Positions 49,145-58,444 are shown, counted from the first letter of the stretch. The stretch is 64,000 nucleotides of DNA from Pseudomonas sp. JAI120 (GCF_014207255.1 NZ_JACHCZ010000009.1:62001-126000), one strand, 5' to 3'. Translations and numbers: made by a program. The notes: generated from the letters alone by a model not told the origin.

Positions 49145-50299
49145 ATGAGAATCACAGCAGTCAACGTCCAGGTATTTTCCTACCCGACCCGCCGCGCAGT
49201 GGACAGCGCCGGCCATGCGCACCCGGGTGATGTCACCCAGGCGCAGATGGCTTTGCTGCGCATCCAGACCGAAGACGGTCACGAGGGTTATGCCTTCGGC
49301 GCCCCTGAACTGATCCGCCCGTATGTGCTTGATGGTTTCGTGCGCAAAGTGCTGGTGGGGCAGAACGCCTTCGATCGCGAAAAAATCTGGCATGACCTCG
49401 CGCATTGGCAGCGTGGCAGTGCCAGCCAGTTGACCGACCGCGCCTTGGCGCTGGTGGAGCAGGCCCTGTGGGATTGGGCTGGGCGCAAACTGGGTGTGCC
49501 GGTGCACAAGTTGATTGGTGGTTTCCGCGACAAAGTGCCGGCCTACGGTTCCACCATGTGTGGCGACGAACTGCCCGGTGGCCTGGCGACCCCTGAAGAC
49601 TACGGGCGTTTTGCCGAGACCCTGGTGCAGCGCGGCTACAAGGCCATCAAGCTGCACACTTGGATGCCGCCGGTGTCCTTCGCCCCGAGCCCGCGCATCG
49701 ACGTCCAGGCTTGTGCTGCGGTACGCGAAGCAGTCGGCCCGGACATCGCCCTGATGCTCGATGGTTATCACTGGTACAGCCGCACCGAAGCGCTGTACAT
49801 CGGGCGTGAGCTGGAGAAGCTCGACTTCGCCTGGTTCGAAGAACCGATGATGGAAGAGTCCGCCGAGTCCTATGCCTGGCTGGCGGGGCAGTTGGACATT
49901 CCGGTGCTGGGCCCGGAAACCCTGTCCGGCAAACACCTGAGCCGCGCCAGTTGGGTCAAGCACGATGTGTGCGATATCTTGCGCGCCGGTGTGGCGGGTG
50001 TCGGCGGTATTGCGCCGTGCCTGAAGGTTGCGCACCTGGCTGAATCCTTCGGCATGGATTGCGAGATTCATGGCAACGGCGCCGCCAATCTGGCTGTCGT
50101 CGGCGCGATCAAGAACTGCACCTGGTATGAGCGTGGCCTGTTGCACCCGTACCTGGATTACGACGAAGTACCGGCCTACCTCAAGCGTCTGGTAGACCCG
50201 ATGGACAGCGACGGTTTTGTGCACCTGTCCGACTTGCCGGGCCTGGGTGAAGACATCGATTTCAACTTCATCGAGACCAATACGCTTAAAAGCTTCTGA
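49145..50299 (+). CDS. Enolase-superfamily (mandelate racemase-like) sugar acid dehydratase or lactone cycloisomerase
   Basis: 384 aa. The metal ligands Asp206, Glu232 and Glu258 have the exact 26-residue spacing of the mandelate racemase subgroup. The second-strand base motif is Lys169-x-His171 (IKLHTW) rather than KxK, and His309 (EIHGNG) is a candidate opposing base. Context (udh, kdgD, same operator) puts it between galactaro-lactone/galactarate and 5-keto-4-deoxyglucarate, so galactarate dehydratase or galactarolactone cycloisomerase are the main options. It does not resemble Agrobacterium Gci or E. coli GarD closely. It is first gene of an operon with the ABC transporter. Confidence 0.8.
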   Translation: MRITAVNVQVFSYPTRRAVDSAGHAHPGDVTQAQMALLRIQTEDGHEGYAFGAPELIRPYVLDGFVRKVLVGQNAFDREKIWHDLAHWQRGSASQLTDRALALVEQALWDWAGRKLGVPVHKLIGGFRDKVPAYGSTMCGDELPGGLATPEDYGRFAETLVQRGYKAIKLHTWMPPVSFAPSPRIDVQACAAVREAVGPDIALMLDGYHWYSRTEALYIGRELEKLDFAWFEEPMMEESAESYAWLAGQLDIPVLGPETLSGKHLSRASWVKHDVCDILRAGVAGVGGIAPCLKVAHLAESFGMDCEIHGNGAANLAVVGAIKNCTWYERGLLHPYLDYDEVPAYLKRLVDPMDSDGFVHLSDLPGLGEDIDFNFIETNTLKSF

Positions 50300-50371
50300 C
50301 GTGTACACGGTCAGTCCGGCATAAGTCGGGCTGATCAAGAGCCCTATAAATATAAAAAAGGCACTCTTGTT

Positions 50372-51982
50372 ATGAACATTTTCCCCTCGCTGTGGGCGCG
50401 GGTATTCGTCGCCGCCCTGGCCGTTACCGCCGTACCTGCAAGCTTTGCCAAGACACCGGCCGATCAGCTGATCGTCGGCATGAGCATGATCAACCTGCTG
50501 TCCCTCGACCCGGCGGCGGCCACCGGCCTGGACGTGTCGGAGATCAACGCCAACCTCTATGACATGTTGCTGGTGCAGGACGTCGCCCAGCCGGATCGCC
50601 TGGTACCGGCGCTGGCCGAGCGCTGGCAGGTCAGTGATGACCGCAAGACCCTGACGTTCAACCTGCGCACCGGCGTGAAATTCCAGTCCGGCAATGACCT
50701 GAGTGCCGAAGACGTTGCCTGGTCGTTGCAGCGCGTGCTCAAGCTCAACCTGGCGCTGGCTTCCACCTGGAAGGCCTACGGCTTTACCGCCGAGAACGTC
50801 GAGCGCTACATGCGTGCCACGGATGCCGCGACCTTCGTGATCGAACTGCCTCGGCCGACCGACCCGCTGTTGGTGCTCAATACGTTGGCGACGTCGCCGA
50901 GTGCGTTCATCCTCGATCGCAAAAAAGTCCTCGAACACCAGAAAAACAACGACATGGGCGCCGCCTGGCTGGTGACTCACGCCGCCGGCAGCGGTGCGTT
51001 TGTGCTCAATGACTGGCGCGCCAACGACGTGATCCTGATGACCCGTTTCGACGGGTACTGGGGCGGCCCAGCCAAGCTCAAGCGCATCGTCATGCGCAAC
51101 ATGACCGAGTCGCAGTCGTTGCGCCTGATGATCGAGCGCGGCGACCTGGACATCGCCAAAGGCATGTCCGCGCCGGACATCGAAGCCCTGCAGAAAAGCG
51201 ACAAGGTCCGCACCCAGACCTTGCAGCGCGGCACGCTGTACTACGTAGCCCTGAGTGTGAAGCAACCGATGTTTGCCGATGCGCGCGTGCGCAAGGCCGT
51301 GCGTGCGCTGATCGATTACCAGGGCATCAACCAGACCGTCATGCCCCATTACGGCGTGATCAACCAACGGCCGCTGCCGCTGGGCCTGGCCGCGCGCCTG
51401 CCGGATCCGGGTTACACGCTCAACGTCAAGCAGGCCAAGGCCTGGCTGGCCGAGGCCGGTTACCCGAACGGTTTCAAGACCACCATCCGCGTGCTCGCCG
51501 AACCGCCGTTTATCAACATTGCCTCCAACCTGCAGTCGACCCTGGCCCAAGCCGGTATCGATGCCAGCATCATCACCGGCACGGGCAACCAGATCTACGG
51601 CGCGATGCGTGAGCGCAGCTTCGACATCATCGTCGGCCGCGGCGGTGGCGGCGCGGAACGGCATCCGCACTCCAGCCTGCGTACGCTGGTGTACAACCCG
51701 GATAACCGCGATGAAGCCAAGCTCACCAACTTCCAGGGCTGGCGCACGTCCTTCTACAGCCCTGAGCTGAACCAGCTTATTGAGCGCGCGGAAGTCGAGC
51801 CTGACACAGGCAAGCAACTGGCCCAATACCGCGACATCCAGGAGCAGGTCGATCAGCAGGTCGGGGCCATTTTGCCGGTCTCGCAAATGACCGACACCGT
51901 GGTGGTGTACGACGACGTGGCCGACTTCCAGGGCCATACCGCCGCGACCACGCGCTACAAAGACGTCTACAAGAAGCGCTGA
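50372..51982 (+). CDS. ABC transporter periplasmic binding protein (SBP_bac_5), copy 1
   Basis: 536 aa. Signal peptide (VFVAALAVTAVPASFA) then the family-5 peptide/nickel binding-protein fold (LVPALAERWQVSDDRKTLTFNLRTGVKFQSGNDLSAEDVAWSLQRVL; LIERGDLDIAKGM). Family 5 usually binds oligopeptides, but some bind sugars or opines. It is located between a uronate-pathway enzyme and the permease. A paralogue of equal length lies at 53086. Confidence 0.9.
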   Translation: MNIFPSLWARVFVAALAVTAVPASFAKTPADQLIVGMSMINLLSLDPAAATGLDVSEINANLYDMLLVQDVAQPDRLVPALAERWQVSDDRKTLTFNLRTGVKFQSGNDLSAEDVAWSLQRVLKLNLALASTWKAYGFTAENVERYMRATDAATFVIELPRPTDPLLVLNTLATSPSAFILDRKKVLEHQKNNDMGAAWLVTHAAGSGAFVLNDWRANDVILMTRFDGYWGGPAKLKRIVMRNMTESQSLRLMIERGDLDIAKGMSAPDIEALQKSDKVRTQTLQRGTLYYVALSVKQPMFADARVRKAVRALIDYQGINQTVMPHYGVINQRPLPLGLAARLPDPGYTLNVKQAKAWLAEAGYPNGFKTTIRVLAEPPFINIASNLQSTLAQAGIDASIITGTGNQIYGAMRERSFDIIVGRGGGGAERHPHSSLRTLVYNPDNRDEAKLTNFQGWRTSFYSPELNQLIERAEVEPDTGKQLAQYRDIQEQVDQQVGAILPVSQMTDTVVVYDDVADFQGHTAATTRYKDVYKKR

Positions 51983-52002
51983 CCGATTATCAGGAGCTCA
52001 CT

Positions 52003-53040
52003 ATGTTTGTTATGACTGCCTCTGTCATGGGCGCTCGCGCGTCCAACACAGCCCGGCGTGCCGGTACGGTGCTGGTGACCTTGCTCGGCCTGTTGGCCCT
52101 GACGTTCATCATCGGCCGGGTCATGCCGCTCGACCCCGTGCTGGCGGTAGTCGGGCCGGATGCCGACAGTTCCACCTACGATCAGGTGTACCGGTCGATG
52201 GGCCTGGACAAGCCGATCTGGACCCAATTCGGTCTTTACCTCAACGACCTGCTCCACGGTGACTTCGGCAATGCGCTGTTGACCGGCCACCCGGTGCTCG
52301 ACGACATCCTGCGCGTATTCCCCGCGACGATCGAACTGGCCACCCTGGCGATCCTGTTCGGCGTGCTGATCGGCTTGCCGCTGGGTGTCTGTGCGGCCAG
52401 CAACCAGGGTCGCCTCGGCGATCACGTGGCGCGGGTGATCACTTTGTTCGGCTACTCCACGCCGATTTTCTGGCTGGGCATGATGGGGCTGCTGGTGTTC
52501 TACGCCTGGCTCGGCTGGGCCGGTGGAGCGGGGCGCATCGACTTGGCCTATGACGGCATGGTGCCCGAGGTCACCGGCCTGCTGCTGATCGACTCGACCC
52601 TGGCACGTGACTGGGAGGCCTTCGCCAGCGCCCTGCGCCACATCGTGTTGCCGGCGCTGATTCTGGGCCTGAATTCGGTGGCGTATATCAGCCGCATGAC
52701 CCGCAGCTTCATGCTCGAGCAGCTGTCCCAGGAGTACATCATCACCGCGCGGGTCAAGGGCCTTTCCCGTCGCCAGGTGGTGTGGGGGCATGCGTTTCGC
52801 AACATCCTCGTGCAATTGCTGACGGTGGTTGCACTGGCCTACGGCTCGTTGCTGGAGGGCGCGGTGCTGATCGAAACCGTGTTTGCCTGGCCGGGGTTCG
52901 GCCAGTACCTGACCAGCAGCCTGATGCTCGGCGACATGAACGCGGTGATGGGCTGCGTGCTGGTGATCGGCTTGATTTTCGTCGCGCTCAACCTGATCAG
53001 CGACGCCTTGTACAAGGTATTCGACCCCCGTACCCGTTAA
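52003..53040 (+). CDS. ABC transporter permease (DppB/OppB-like)
   Basis: 345 aa, six membrane helices; the EAA-loop region is EYIITARVKGLSRRQVVWGHAFRN. The N-terminus (RRAGTVLVTLLGLLALTFIIGRVMPLDPV) is typical of the first permease of Opp/Dpp systems. CAGGAG lies 6 nt before the ATG. It is uniquely placed between the two binding-protein genes. Confidence 0.92.
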   Translation: MFVMTASVMGARASNTARRAGTVLVTLLGLLALTFIIGRVMPLDPVLAVVGPDADSSTYDQVYRSMGLDKPIWTQFGLYLNDLLHGDFGNALLTGHPVLDDILRVFPATIELATLAILFGVLIGLPLGVCAASNQGRLGDHVARVITLFGYSTPIFWLGMMGLLVFYAWLGWAGGAGRIDLAYDGMVPEVTGLLLIDSTLARDWEAFASALRHIVLPALILGLNSVAYISRMTRSFMLEQLSQEYIITARVKGLSRRQVVWGHAFRNILVQLLTVVALAYGSLLEGAVLIETVFAWPGFGQYLTSSLMLGDMNAVMGCVLVIGLIFVALNLISDALYKVFDPRTR

Positions 53041-53085
53041 CACACTGCGCAGTACCGATAAAACTATAAAAAGAAGGATTTTTGC

Positions 53086-54696
53086 ATGAAGACGGTATTT
53101 TCAACACTGCACCTTGGCCTGTTGACGGCGATACTCGCCCTTGGGCCGATGACAACGGCCAGCGCCAAGACCCCCGCCGATCAATTGATCGTCGGCATGA
53201 GCATGGTCAACCTGTTTTCCATCGACCCGGCCAATGCGCCCGGCCTGGATGCCTCCGGCGTCAACGCCAACCTCTACGACACGCTGATCAAGCGCGACCA
53301 GGGCAACCCGGAAAAACACCTGCCGCAATTGGCCGAACGCTGGGACATCAGCGAAGACGGCAAGCAGGTGACCTTTCATCTGCGCCAGGATGTGAAATTC
53401 CATTCGGGCAACCCGCTGACCGCCGAGGACGTGGCGTGGTCGCTGTACCGGGTGATGAAGCTCAATTTCGGCCTGGCCACCACCTGGAAGGCCTACGGCT
53501 ACAGCGTCGAGAATATCCAATCGCTGATCCGCGCCACGGACACCCACACCCTGGTCATCGACCTGCCGCAGACCATGGACCCGCTGCTGCTGGTGGACTC
53601 CCTGGCGATCTCGCCGAGCGCCGTGGTAGTGGACCGCAAGACGGCCCTGGCGCATGAAAAAAACGGCGACCTCGGCGCCGGCTGGCTGGTGACGAACGAG
53701 GCGGGCAGTGGCCCCTTCGTGCTGACCAAATGGAGCGCCAACGATTCGCTGCTGCTGACCCGTTTCGACGGTTACTGGGGCGGCGCGGCCAAGCTCAAGC
53801 GCGTGGTGGTGCGGCACATGACCGAATCCCAATCCTTGCGCCTGATGCTTGAACGCGGCGACCTCGACCTGGCCTACGGCATGGCGGCGCCCGACATTCG
53901 CGCCATCGACGGCTCGGACAAGATCCAGGTGCAATCATTGCCGCGCGGCACCATGTACTACGTGGCGATGAGCATGAAGCAACCCGAGTTTGCCAAGACT
54001 CAGGTGCGTGAAGCCGTGCGCAACCTGATCGACTACAAGGGCCTGGATGAACAGGTGATGCCGTATTACGGCAAGCTCAATCAGCAGCCGATGCAGTTGG
54101 GGCTGGAAGCGCGCTTGCCGGATCCGGGCTATCACATGGATGTGGCCAAGGCGAAAAAGCTGCTCGCCGAGGCGGGTTACCCCGACGGTTTCAACACTAC
54201 TATTCGCACGCTGTCGGAGCCACCGTTCATCGACATCGCCGCGCGCCTGCAAGCGACCCTGGCCGAAGGTGGGATCAAGGCCAGTATCGTCACCGGCACC
54301 GGCAACCAGGTCTACGGCGCCATGCGTGCGCGCAATTTCGAGATCATCGTGGCCCGTGGCGCCGAGCGCTATCCGCATCCGTATTTCAGCCTGCGCACCT
54401 TCGCCTACAACCCCAACAACAGCGATGACGCTGGTTTGCCGAACTTCCAGGGCTGGCGCGCTTCATTCTTCAATCCGCAGCTCAACAGCCTGATCGACCA
54501 GGCGGGTGTAACGCGCGATTCGGCACAGCGGGTCAGCCTGTATCACCAGGCGCAGACGCTCTATGACCAGCAGGTGGGGCCGATCCTGATGATCTCGCAG
54601 ATGACCGATACCGTGGTCAGCGCTGCCGACGTCAAGGGTTTCAGCGGTGACGATGCCGAGGCCACCCGTTACCTGGGTGTCTACAAGCAGCGTTGA
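53086..54696 (+). CDS. ABC transporter periplasmic binding protein (SBP_bac_5), copy 2
   Basis: 536 aa, same length as copy 1 and roughly 60% identical by eye throughout (mature start AKTPADQLIVGMSM in both). Signal peptide LGLLTAILALGPMTTASA. Copies differ in segments such as residues ~150-175 that may line the ligand pocket, suggesting related but different ligands. It is followed by the second permease and two ATPases. Confidence 0.9.
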   Translation: MKTVFSTLHLGLLTAILALGPMTTASAKTPADQLIVGMSMVNLFSIDPANAPGLDASGVNANLYDTLIKRDQGNPEKHLPQLAERWDISEDGKQVTFHLRQDVKFHSGNPLTAEDVAWSLYRVMKLNFGLATTWKAYGYSVENIQSLIRATDTHTLVIDLPQTMDPLLLVDSLAISPSAVVVDRKTALAHEKNGDLGAGWLVTNEAGSGPFVLTKWSANDSLLLTRFDGYWGGAAKLKRVVVRHMTESQSLRLMLERGDLDLAYGMAAPDIRAIDGSDKIQVQSLPRGTMYYVAMSMKQPEFAKTQVREAVRNLIDYKGLDEQVMPYYGKLNQQPMQLGLEARLPDPGYHMDVAKAKKLLAEAGYPDGFNTTIRTLSEPPFIDIAARLQATLAEGGIKASIVTGTGNQVYGAMRARNFEIIVARGAERYPHPYFSLRTFAYNPNNSDDAGLPNFQGWRASFFNPQLNSLIDQAGVTRDSAQRVSLYHQAQTLYDQQVGPILMISQMTDTVVSAADVKGFSGDDAEATRYLGVYKQR

Positions 54697-54738
54697 GTGG
54701 GGCTGCGGCCCTTCAGAATTCACACAGAGAAGATGCTT

Positions 54739-55656
54739 ATGAATGCCAATCTGTCTTCCATCGATACGGGGGCGAAGCGGCCGGTGGATCGCTCGCCGGG
54801 CTCCAGCTTCGATGCCTTCTGCAAGAGCGGCCTGCGGGTGCTGCGTCACCTGTTGCGTAACCCCATGACCCTGGCGGGCCTGCTGGTTGCGCTGCTATTG
54901 GTGGTGGTCGCGGCCTTTGCGCCGTGGATCGCCACCCATGACCCGGTCGCGCAAAATCTCGCCACTGCCTTGCAGGCGCCGGGCTCGGCGCACTGGTTCG
55001 GCACCGACGAATACGGCCGGGATATTTTCAGTCGGCTGGTCTATGGCTCGCGGATCACGCTGTACATCATTGCCCTGGTAACCGTGATCGTCGGTCCCAT
55101 CGGGCTGTTTATCGGCACCGTTTCGGGCTACTTCGGCGGGGCGGTCGACACCGTGTTCATGCGCCTGACCGACATCTTTATTTCCTTCCCCAGCCTGGTC
55201 CTGGCGCTGGCCTTTATCGCCGCCCTGGGTCCTGGCCTGGAGCATGCGGTGGTGGCGATTGCCTTGACTTCATGGCCACCGATTGCGCGGCTCGCGCGGG
55301 CCGAAACCCTGTCGCTGCGCAACGCTGACTTTGTCGTCGCCGTGGAACTGCAAGGTGCGTCGCCGGCGCGGATTATCCTGCGCCATATCGTGCCGATGTG
55401 CCTGTCCTCGGTGATCATCCGCCTGACCATGAACATGGCCGGGATCATCCTCACCGCCGCCGCGTTGGGCTTCCTCGGCCTGGGTGCCCAGGCGCCGCTG
55501 CCGGAGTGGGGCGCGATGATCTCCACCGGGCGCCGCTACATGCTCGAGTGCTGGTGGCTGGTGGCGGTGCCTGGGGCGGCGATCATGTTGGTCAGCCTGG
55601 CCTTCAACCTGTTGGGCGATGGCCTGCGGGACATCCTTGATCCGCGCAGCGAATAA
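54739..55656 (+). CDS. ABC transporter permease (DppC/OppC-like)
   Basis: 305 aa with six helices. WFGTDEYGRDIFSRLVYGSRITL is the DppC signature near residue 85 and VVAVELQGASPARIILRHIVPMC the EAA loop. The ATG at 54739 is preferred over 54733 since GAGAAG (54727-54732) needs the longer spacing. It pairs with the permease at 52003. Confidence 0.92.
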   Translation: MNANLSSIDTGAKRPVDRSPGSSFDAFCKSGLRVLRHLLRNPMTLAGLLVALLLVVVAAFAPWIATHDPVAQNLATALQAPGSAHWFGTDEYGRDIFSRLVYGSRITLYIIALVTVIVGPIGLFIGTVSGYFGGAVDTVFMRLTDIFISFPSLVLALAFIAALGPGLEHAVVAIALTSWPPIARLARAETLSLRNADFVVAVELQGASPARIILRHIVPMCLSSVIIRLTMNMAGIILTAAALGFLGLGAQAPLPEWGAMISTGRRYMLECWWLVAVPGAAIMLVSLAFNLLGDGLRDILDPRSE

Positions 55657-55670
55657 TCGGAGAACACCTT

Positions 55671-56510
55671 ATGTCCGCCATCAAACTGAATGTCGAAGGG
55701 CTTAATGTGCGCTTCGTCAGTGGCCAGAAAGAAACCCACGCCGTGCGCGATGTGTCCTTTACCTTGGGGCGGGAGAAACTGGCGATTGTCGGTGAGTCCG
55801 GCTCAGGCAAGTCCACCGTCGGGCGCAGCCTGCTCAAGCTGCATCCGCCCAGCGCCAGAATCACCGCAAAGGCCATGGCGTTTGGCGAGGTCGATCTGCT
55901 CTCGGCCAGTGAAAAGGCGATGCAGAAGATTCGCGGCCAGCGCATCTCGATGATCATGCAAGACCCCAAGTACTCGCTGAACCCGGTGGTCAAGGTGGGC
56001 GACCAGATTGCCGAAGCCTACCTGGCCCACCACAAGGCCAGTCGCAGTGATGCGCGCGAGCGGGTCATGCAGATGCTCGAGCAGGTGCATATCCGCGATC
56101 CGAAGCGGGTCTACAACCTGTACCCCCACGAGGTGTCCGGCGGTATGGGCCAGCGCATCATGATCGCGATGATGGTGATCACGCGTCCGGAAGTGATCAT
56201 TGCCGATGAGCCCACGTCGGCGCTGGATGTCTCGGTGCGCCAGCAAGTGCTCAGCGTGCTGGAAGAGTTGGTGGACCAGCAGCAGATGGGGCTGATTTTT
56301 GTCAGTCACGACCTCAACCTGGTGCGTAACTACTGTGACCGCGTGTTGGTGATGTACGCCGGGCGCGTCGTCGAATCCCTGGCTGCCTGCGACCTGCAAT
56401 ACGCCGAGCATCCCTACACCCGCGGCCTGCTGGCCGCGCTGCCGAGCATGGATAACCGTCGCGTGCACCTGCCGGTGCTCAAGCGCGATCCACTTTGGCT
56501 GACTCAATAA
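55671..56510 (+). CDS. ABC transporter ATP-binding protein (DppD/OppD-like)
   Basis: 279 aa. Walker A GESGSGKST, signature VSGGMGQR (the usual second Q is G), Walker B VIIADEPTSALD, and switch His in FVSHD. It is shorter than OppD because the C-terminal oligopeptide extension ends soon after YTRGLLAALPSM. It follows the permease by 14 nt. Confidence 0.92.
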   Translation: MSAIKLNVEGLNVRFVSGQKETHAVRDVSFTLGREKLAIVGESGSGKSTVGRSLLKLHPPSARITAKAMAFGEVDLLSASEKAMQKIRGQRISMIMQDPKYSLNPVVKVGDQIAEAYLAHHKASRSDARERVMQMLEQVHIRDPKRVYNLYPHEVSGGMGQRIMIAMMVITRPEVIIADEPTSALDVSVRQQVLSVLEELVDQQQMGLIFVSHDLNLVRNYCDRVLVMYAGRVVESLAACDLQYAEHPYTRGLLAALPSMDNRRVHLPVLKRDPLWLTQ

Positions 56511-56521
56511 GGAACCTGACC

Positions 56522-57298
56522 ATGCCCATGATCCAAGCGCACGCCTTGAACCTGAGTTTCGGCACAGGCGCTGCCATCAACCAGGTGCTGCACGATGTGA
56601 GCCTGAGTGTCGCCGACGGCGAATCGTTCGGCCTGGTGGGGGAGTCCGGTTCGGGCAAGACCACCGTACTGCGCTGCCTGGCCGGGCAATACCGGCATTG
56701 GAACGGGGAGCTGAGTATCGCCGGCGCGCCGTTGCAGCACAAGATTCCCAAGGAGCATTTTCGCAAAGTGCAGATGGTCTTCCAGGACCCCTACGGCTCC
56801 CTGCACCCCAGGCACACCATCGATACCGCCCTGCGTGAGCCGCTGATTATCCACGGGGTAGGAGACAAGGACGACAGGATCAACGAGATCCTGCTCAAGG
56901 TCGGCCTCAACGATAGCTTCCGCTTCCGCTATCCGCATCAGTTGTCCGGTGGGCAGCGCCAGCGCGTGGCCATTGCGCGCGCATTGATCCTTGAGCCCCG
57001 CGTGCTGTTGCTGGATGAGCCGACCTCGGCCCTGGATGTGTCGGTCCAGGCCGAGATCCTCAACTTGCTGGCGGACCTGCGTCAGCGCGAGAAACTCACC
57101 TATCTGCTGGTCACCCATGATCTGGGGGTGGTCACTCACTTGTGCGACCGGGTGGCGGTGATGCAGCACGGCAGGATCGTCGAATTGCTCGACTGCCAGG
57201 CCTTGAGTCAGGACCAGGCCGTGCACGACTACACGCGCATGCTGGTGCAGGCCAGCCGTGACTTCAGTCAGGAGTCTGTAGGGCGTAAGGTCGGATGA
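56522..57298 (+). CDS. ABC transporter ATP-binding protein (DppF/OppF-like)
   Basis: 258 aa. Walker A GESGSGKTT, Q-loop QMVFQDPYGSLHPRHT, signature LSGGQRQRVAIARAL, Walker B VLLLDEPTSALD, switch His LVTHDLG. It completes a six-gene importer (two binding proteins, two permeases, two ATPases). It ends 8 nt before a regulon operator site. Confidence 0.92.
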   Translation: MPMIQAHALNLSFGTGAAINQVLHDVSLSVADGESFGLVGESGSGKTTVLRCLAGQYRHWNGELSIAGAPLQHKIPKEHFRKVQMVFQDPYGSLHPRHTIDTALREPLIIHGVGDKDDRINEILLKVGLNDSFRFRYPHQLSGGQRQRVAIARALILEPRVLLLDEPTSALDVSVQAEILNLLADLRQREKLTYLLVTHDLGVVTHLCDRVAVMQHGRIVELLDCQALSQDQAVHDYTRMLVQASRDFSQESVGRKVG

Positions 57299-57306
57299 TC
57301 TCTATA

Positions 57307-57319
57307 GTCATCGTATGAC
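57307..57319. promoter_or_regulatory. GntR-type operator, galacturonate regulon site 4
   Basis: GTCATCGTATGAC, perfect arms GTCAT/ATGAC around CGT, just after the ABC operon and 179 bp before kdgD. Confidence 0.6.
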
Positions 57320-57436
57320 CATGGCTTATTGGTGATGCGTGACTTCATGTTTTGTTCACGCAAGCTTATGGTTTTATTGATTAAATAATAATGGCGCAAA
57401 CAAAAGCGCTTAGAGACTAGCTAACGCTCTTCTACA

Positions 57437-57449
57437 GTTGTACGATGAC
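57437..57449. promoter_or_regulatory. GntR-type operator, galacturonate regulon site 5
   Basis: GTTGTACGATGAC (minus strand GTCATCGTACAAC) is identical over all 13 bp to site 3 at 49069-49081. It lies 48 nt before kdgD. Confidence 0.65.
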
Positions 57450-57497
57450 GTACCTCTTTAGGTATCCCCTTTATTTTTCGATTTGAGGTTTGCGAAC

Positions 57498-58409
57498 ATG
57501 ACGCCACAAGAACTAAAAACAGTCCTGTCTTCCGGCTTGCTCTCTTTCCCGGTTACCGACTTTGACGCGGCCGGTGACTTCCGTGCCGACACCTATGCCC
57601 GCCGCCTGGAGTGGCTGGCACCCTACGGCGCCAGCGCGTTGTTCGCGGCGGGGGGCACCGGGGAATTCTTCTCCCTGGAAGCCAAGGAGTACACGCAGAT
57701 CATCAAGACTGCCGTGGACACCTGCAAAGGCCAGGTGCCCATCCTCGCCGGGGCAGGGGGCCCTACACGCCAGGCCATCGCCTACGCCCAGGAGGCCGAG
57801 CGCCTCGGTGCCGCCGGTATTCTGCTGATGCCTCACTACCTCACCGAAGCCAGCCAGAAAGGCCTGGTGGCCCATGTTGAGCAGGTGTGCAACTCGGTGG
57901 ATTTCGGCGTGGTGGTGTACAACCGCAACCTGTGCCGTCTCAACGCCGACAGCCTGGAACAGTTGGCCGAGCGCTGCCCGAACCTGATCGGTTTCAAGGA
58001 CGGCATCGGTGAAGTCGAATCCATGGTGTCGATCCGTCGCCGCCTCGGCGACCGCCTGACCTACCTCGGCGGGCTGCCGACCGCCGAAGTCTATGCCGCG
58101 GCCTACAAGGCCCTGGGCGTGCCGGTGTATTCCTCGGCGGTGTTCAACTTCATCCCGAAAACCGCGATGGATTTCTACCGCGCGGTGGCCGCCGACGACC
58201 ACGCCACCGTGGGCCGCTTGATCGATGATTTCTTCCTGCCGTACCTGGCGATCCGCAACCGCTGCGAAGGTTATGGCGTGAGTATCGTCAAGGCCGGTGC
58301 ACGCCTGGTAGGCCACGACGCCGGCCCCGTGCGTGCGCCGTTGACCGACTTGTTGCCGGAAGAAGTGGAGCAATTGGACGTGCTGATCAAGGCGCTGGGC
58401 GCCCAGTAA
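57498..58409 (+). CDS. kdgD: 5-Dehydro-4-deoxyglucarate dehydratase
   Basis: 303 aa, the normal KdgD length. DapA/NAL fold: Schiff-base Lys in IGFKDGIGE, Tyr in VVVYNRN, GGTGEFFSLE substrate loop. It dehydrates and decarboxylates 5-keto-4-deoxyglucarate to alpha-ketoglutarate semialdehyde. The next enzyme (semialdehyde dehydrogenase) is not in this cluster. The ATG at 57498 has GAGG 9 nt upstream; an in-frame TTG 15 nt earlier overlaps it. Two operator sites lie in its promoter region. Confidence 0.94.
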   Translation: MTPQELKTVLSSGLLSFPVTDFDAAGDFRADTYARRLEWLAPYGASALFAAGGTGEFFSLEAKEYTQIIKTAVDTCKGQVPILAGAGGPTRQAIAYAQEAERLGAAGILLMPHYLTEASQKGLVAHVEQVCNSVDFGVVVYNRNLCRLNADSLEQLAERCPNLIGFKDGIGEVESMVSIRRRLGDRLTYLGGLPTAEVYAAAYKALGVPVYSSAVFNFIPKTAMDFYRAVAADDHATVGRLIDDFFLPYLAIRNRCEGYGVSIVKAGARLVGHDAGPVRAPLTDLLPEEVEQLDVLIKALGAQ

Positions 58410-58414
58410 GCCCC

Positions 58415-58444
58415 TTGTAGGAGCGAGCTTGCCCGCTCCTACAA
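58415..58444. repeat. GTAGGAGCGAGC-type Pseudomonas inverted repeat
   Basis: TTGTAGGAGCG (58415-58425) pairs with CGCTCCTACAA (58434-58444): an 11-bp stem and 8-nt loop. This is the common short intergenic repeat of fluorescent pseudomonads, here likely acting as the kdgD terminator. Confidence 0.8.

Noticed and set aside
49082..51937. A 951-codon open frame on the minus strand opposite the enolase-superfamily and binding-protein genes
   Set aside because: It mirrors two clear plus-strand genes and the gap between them, has low-complexity Gly/Arg/His-rich composition and no domain motif; it is a by-product of GC-rich codon use.
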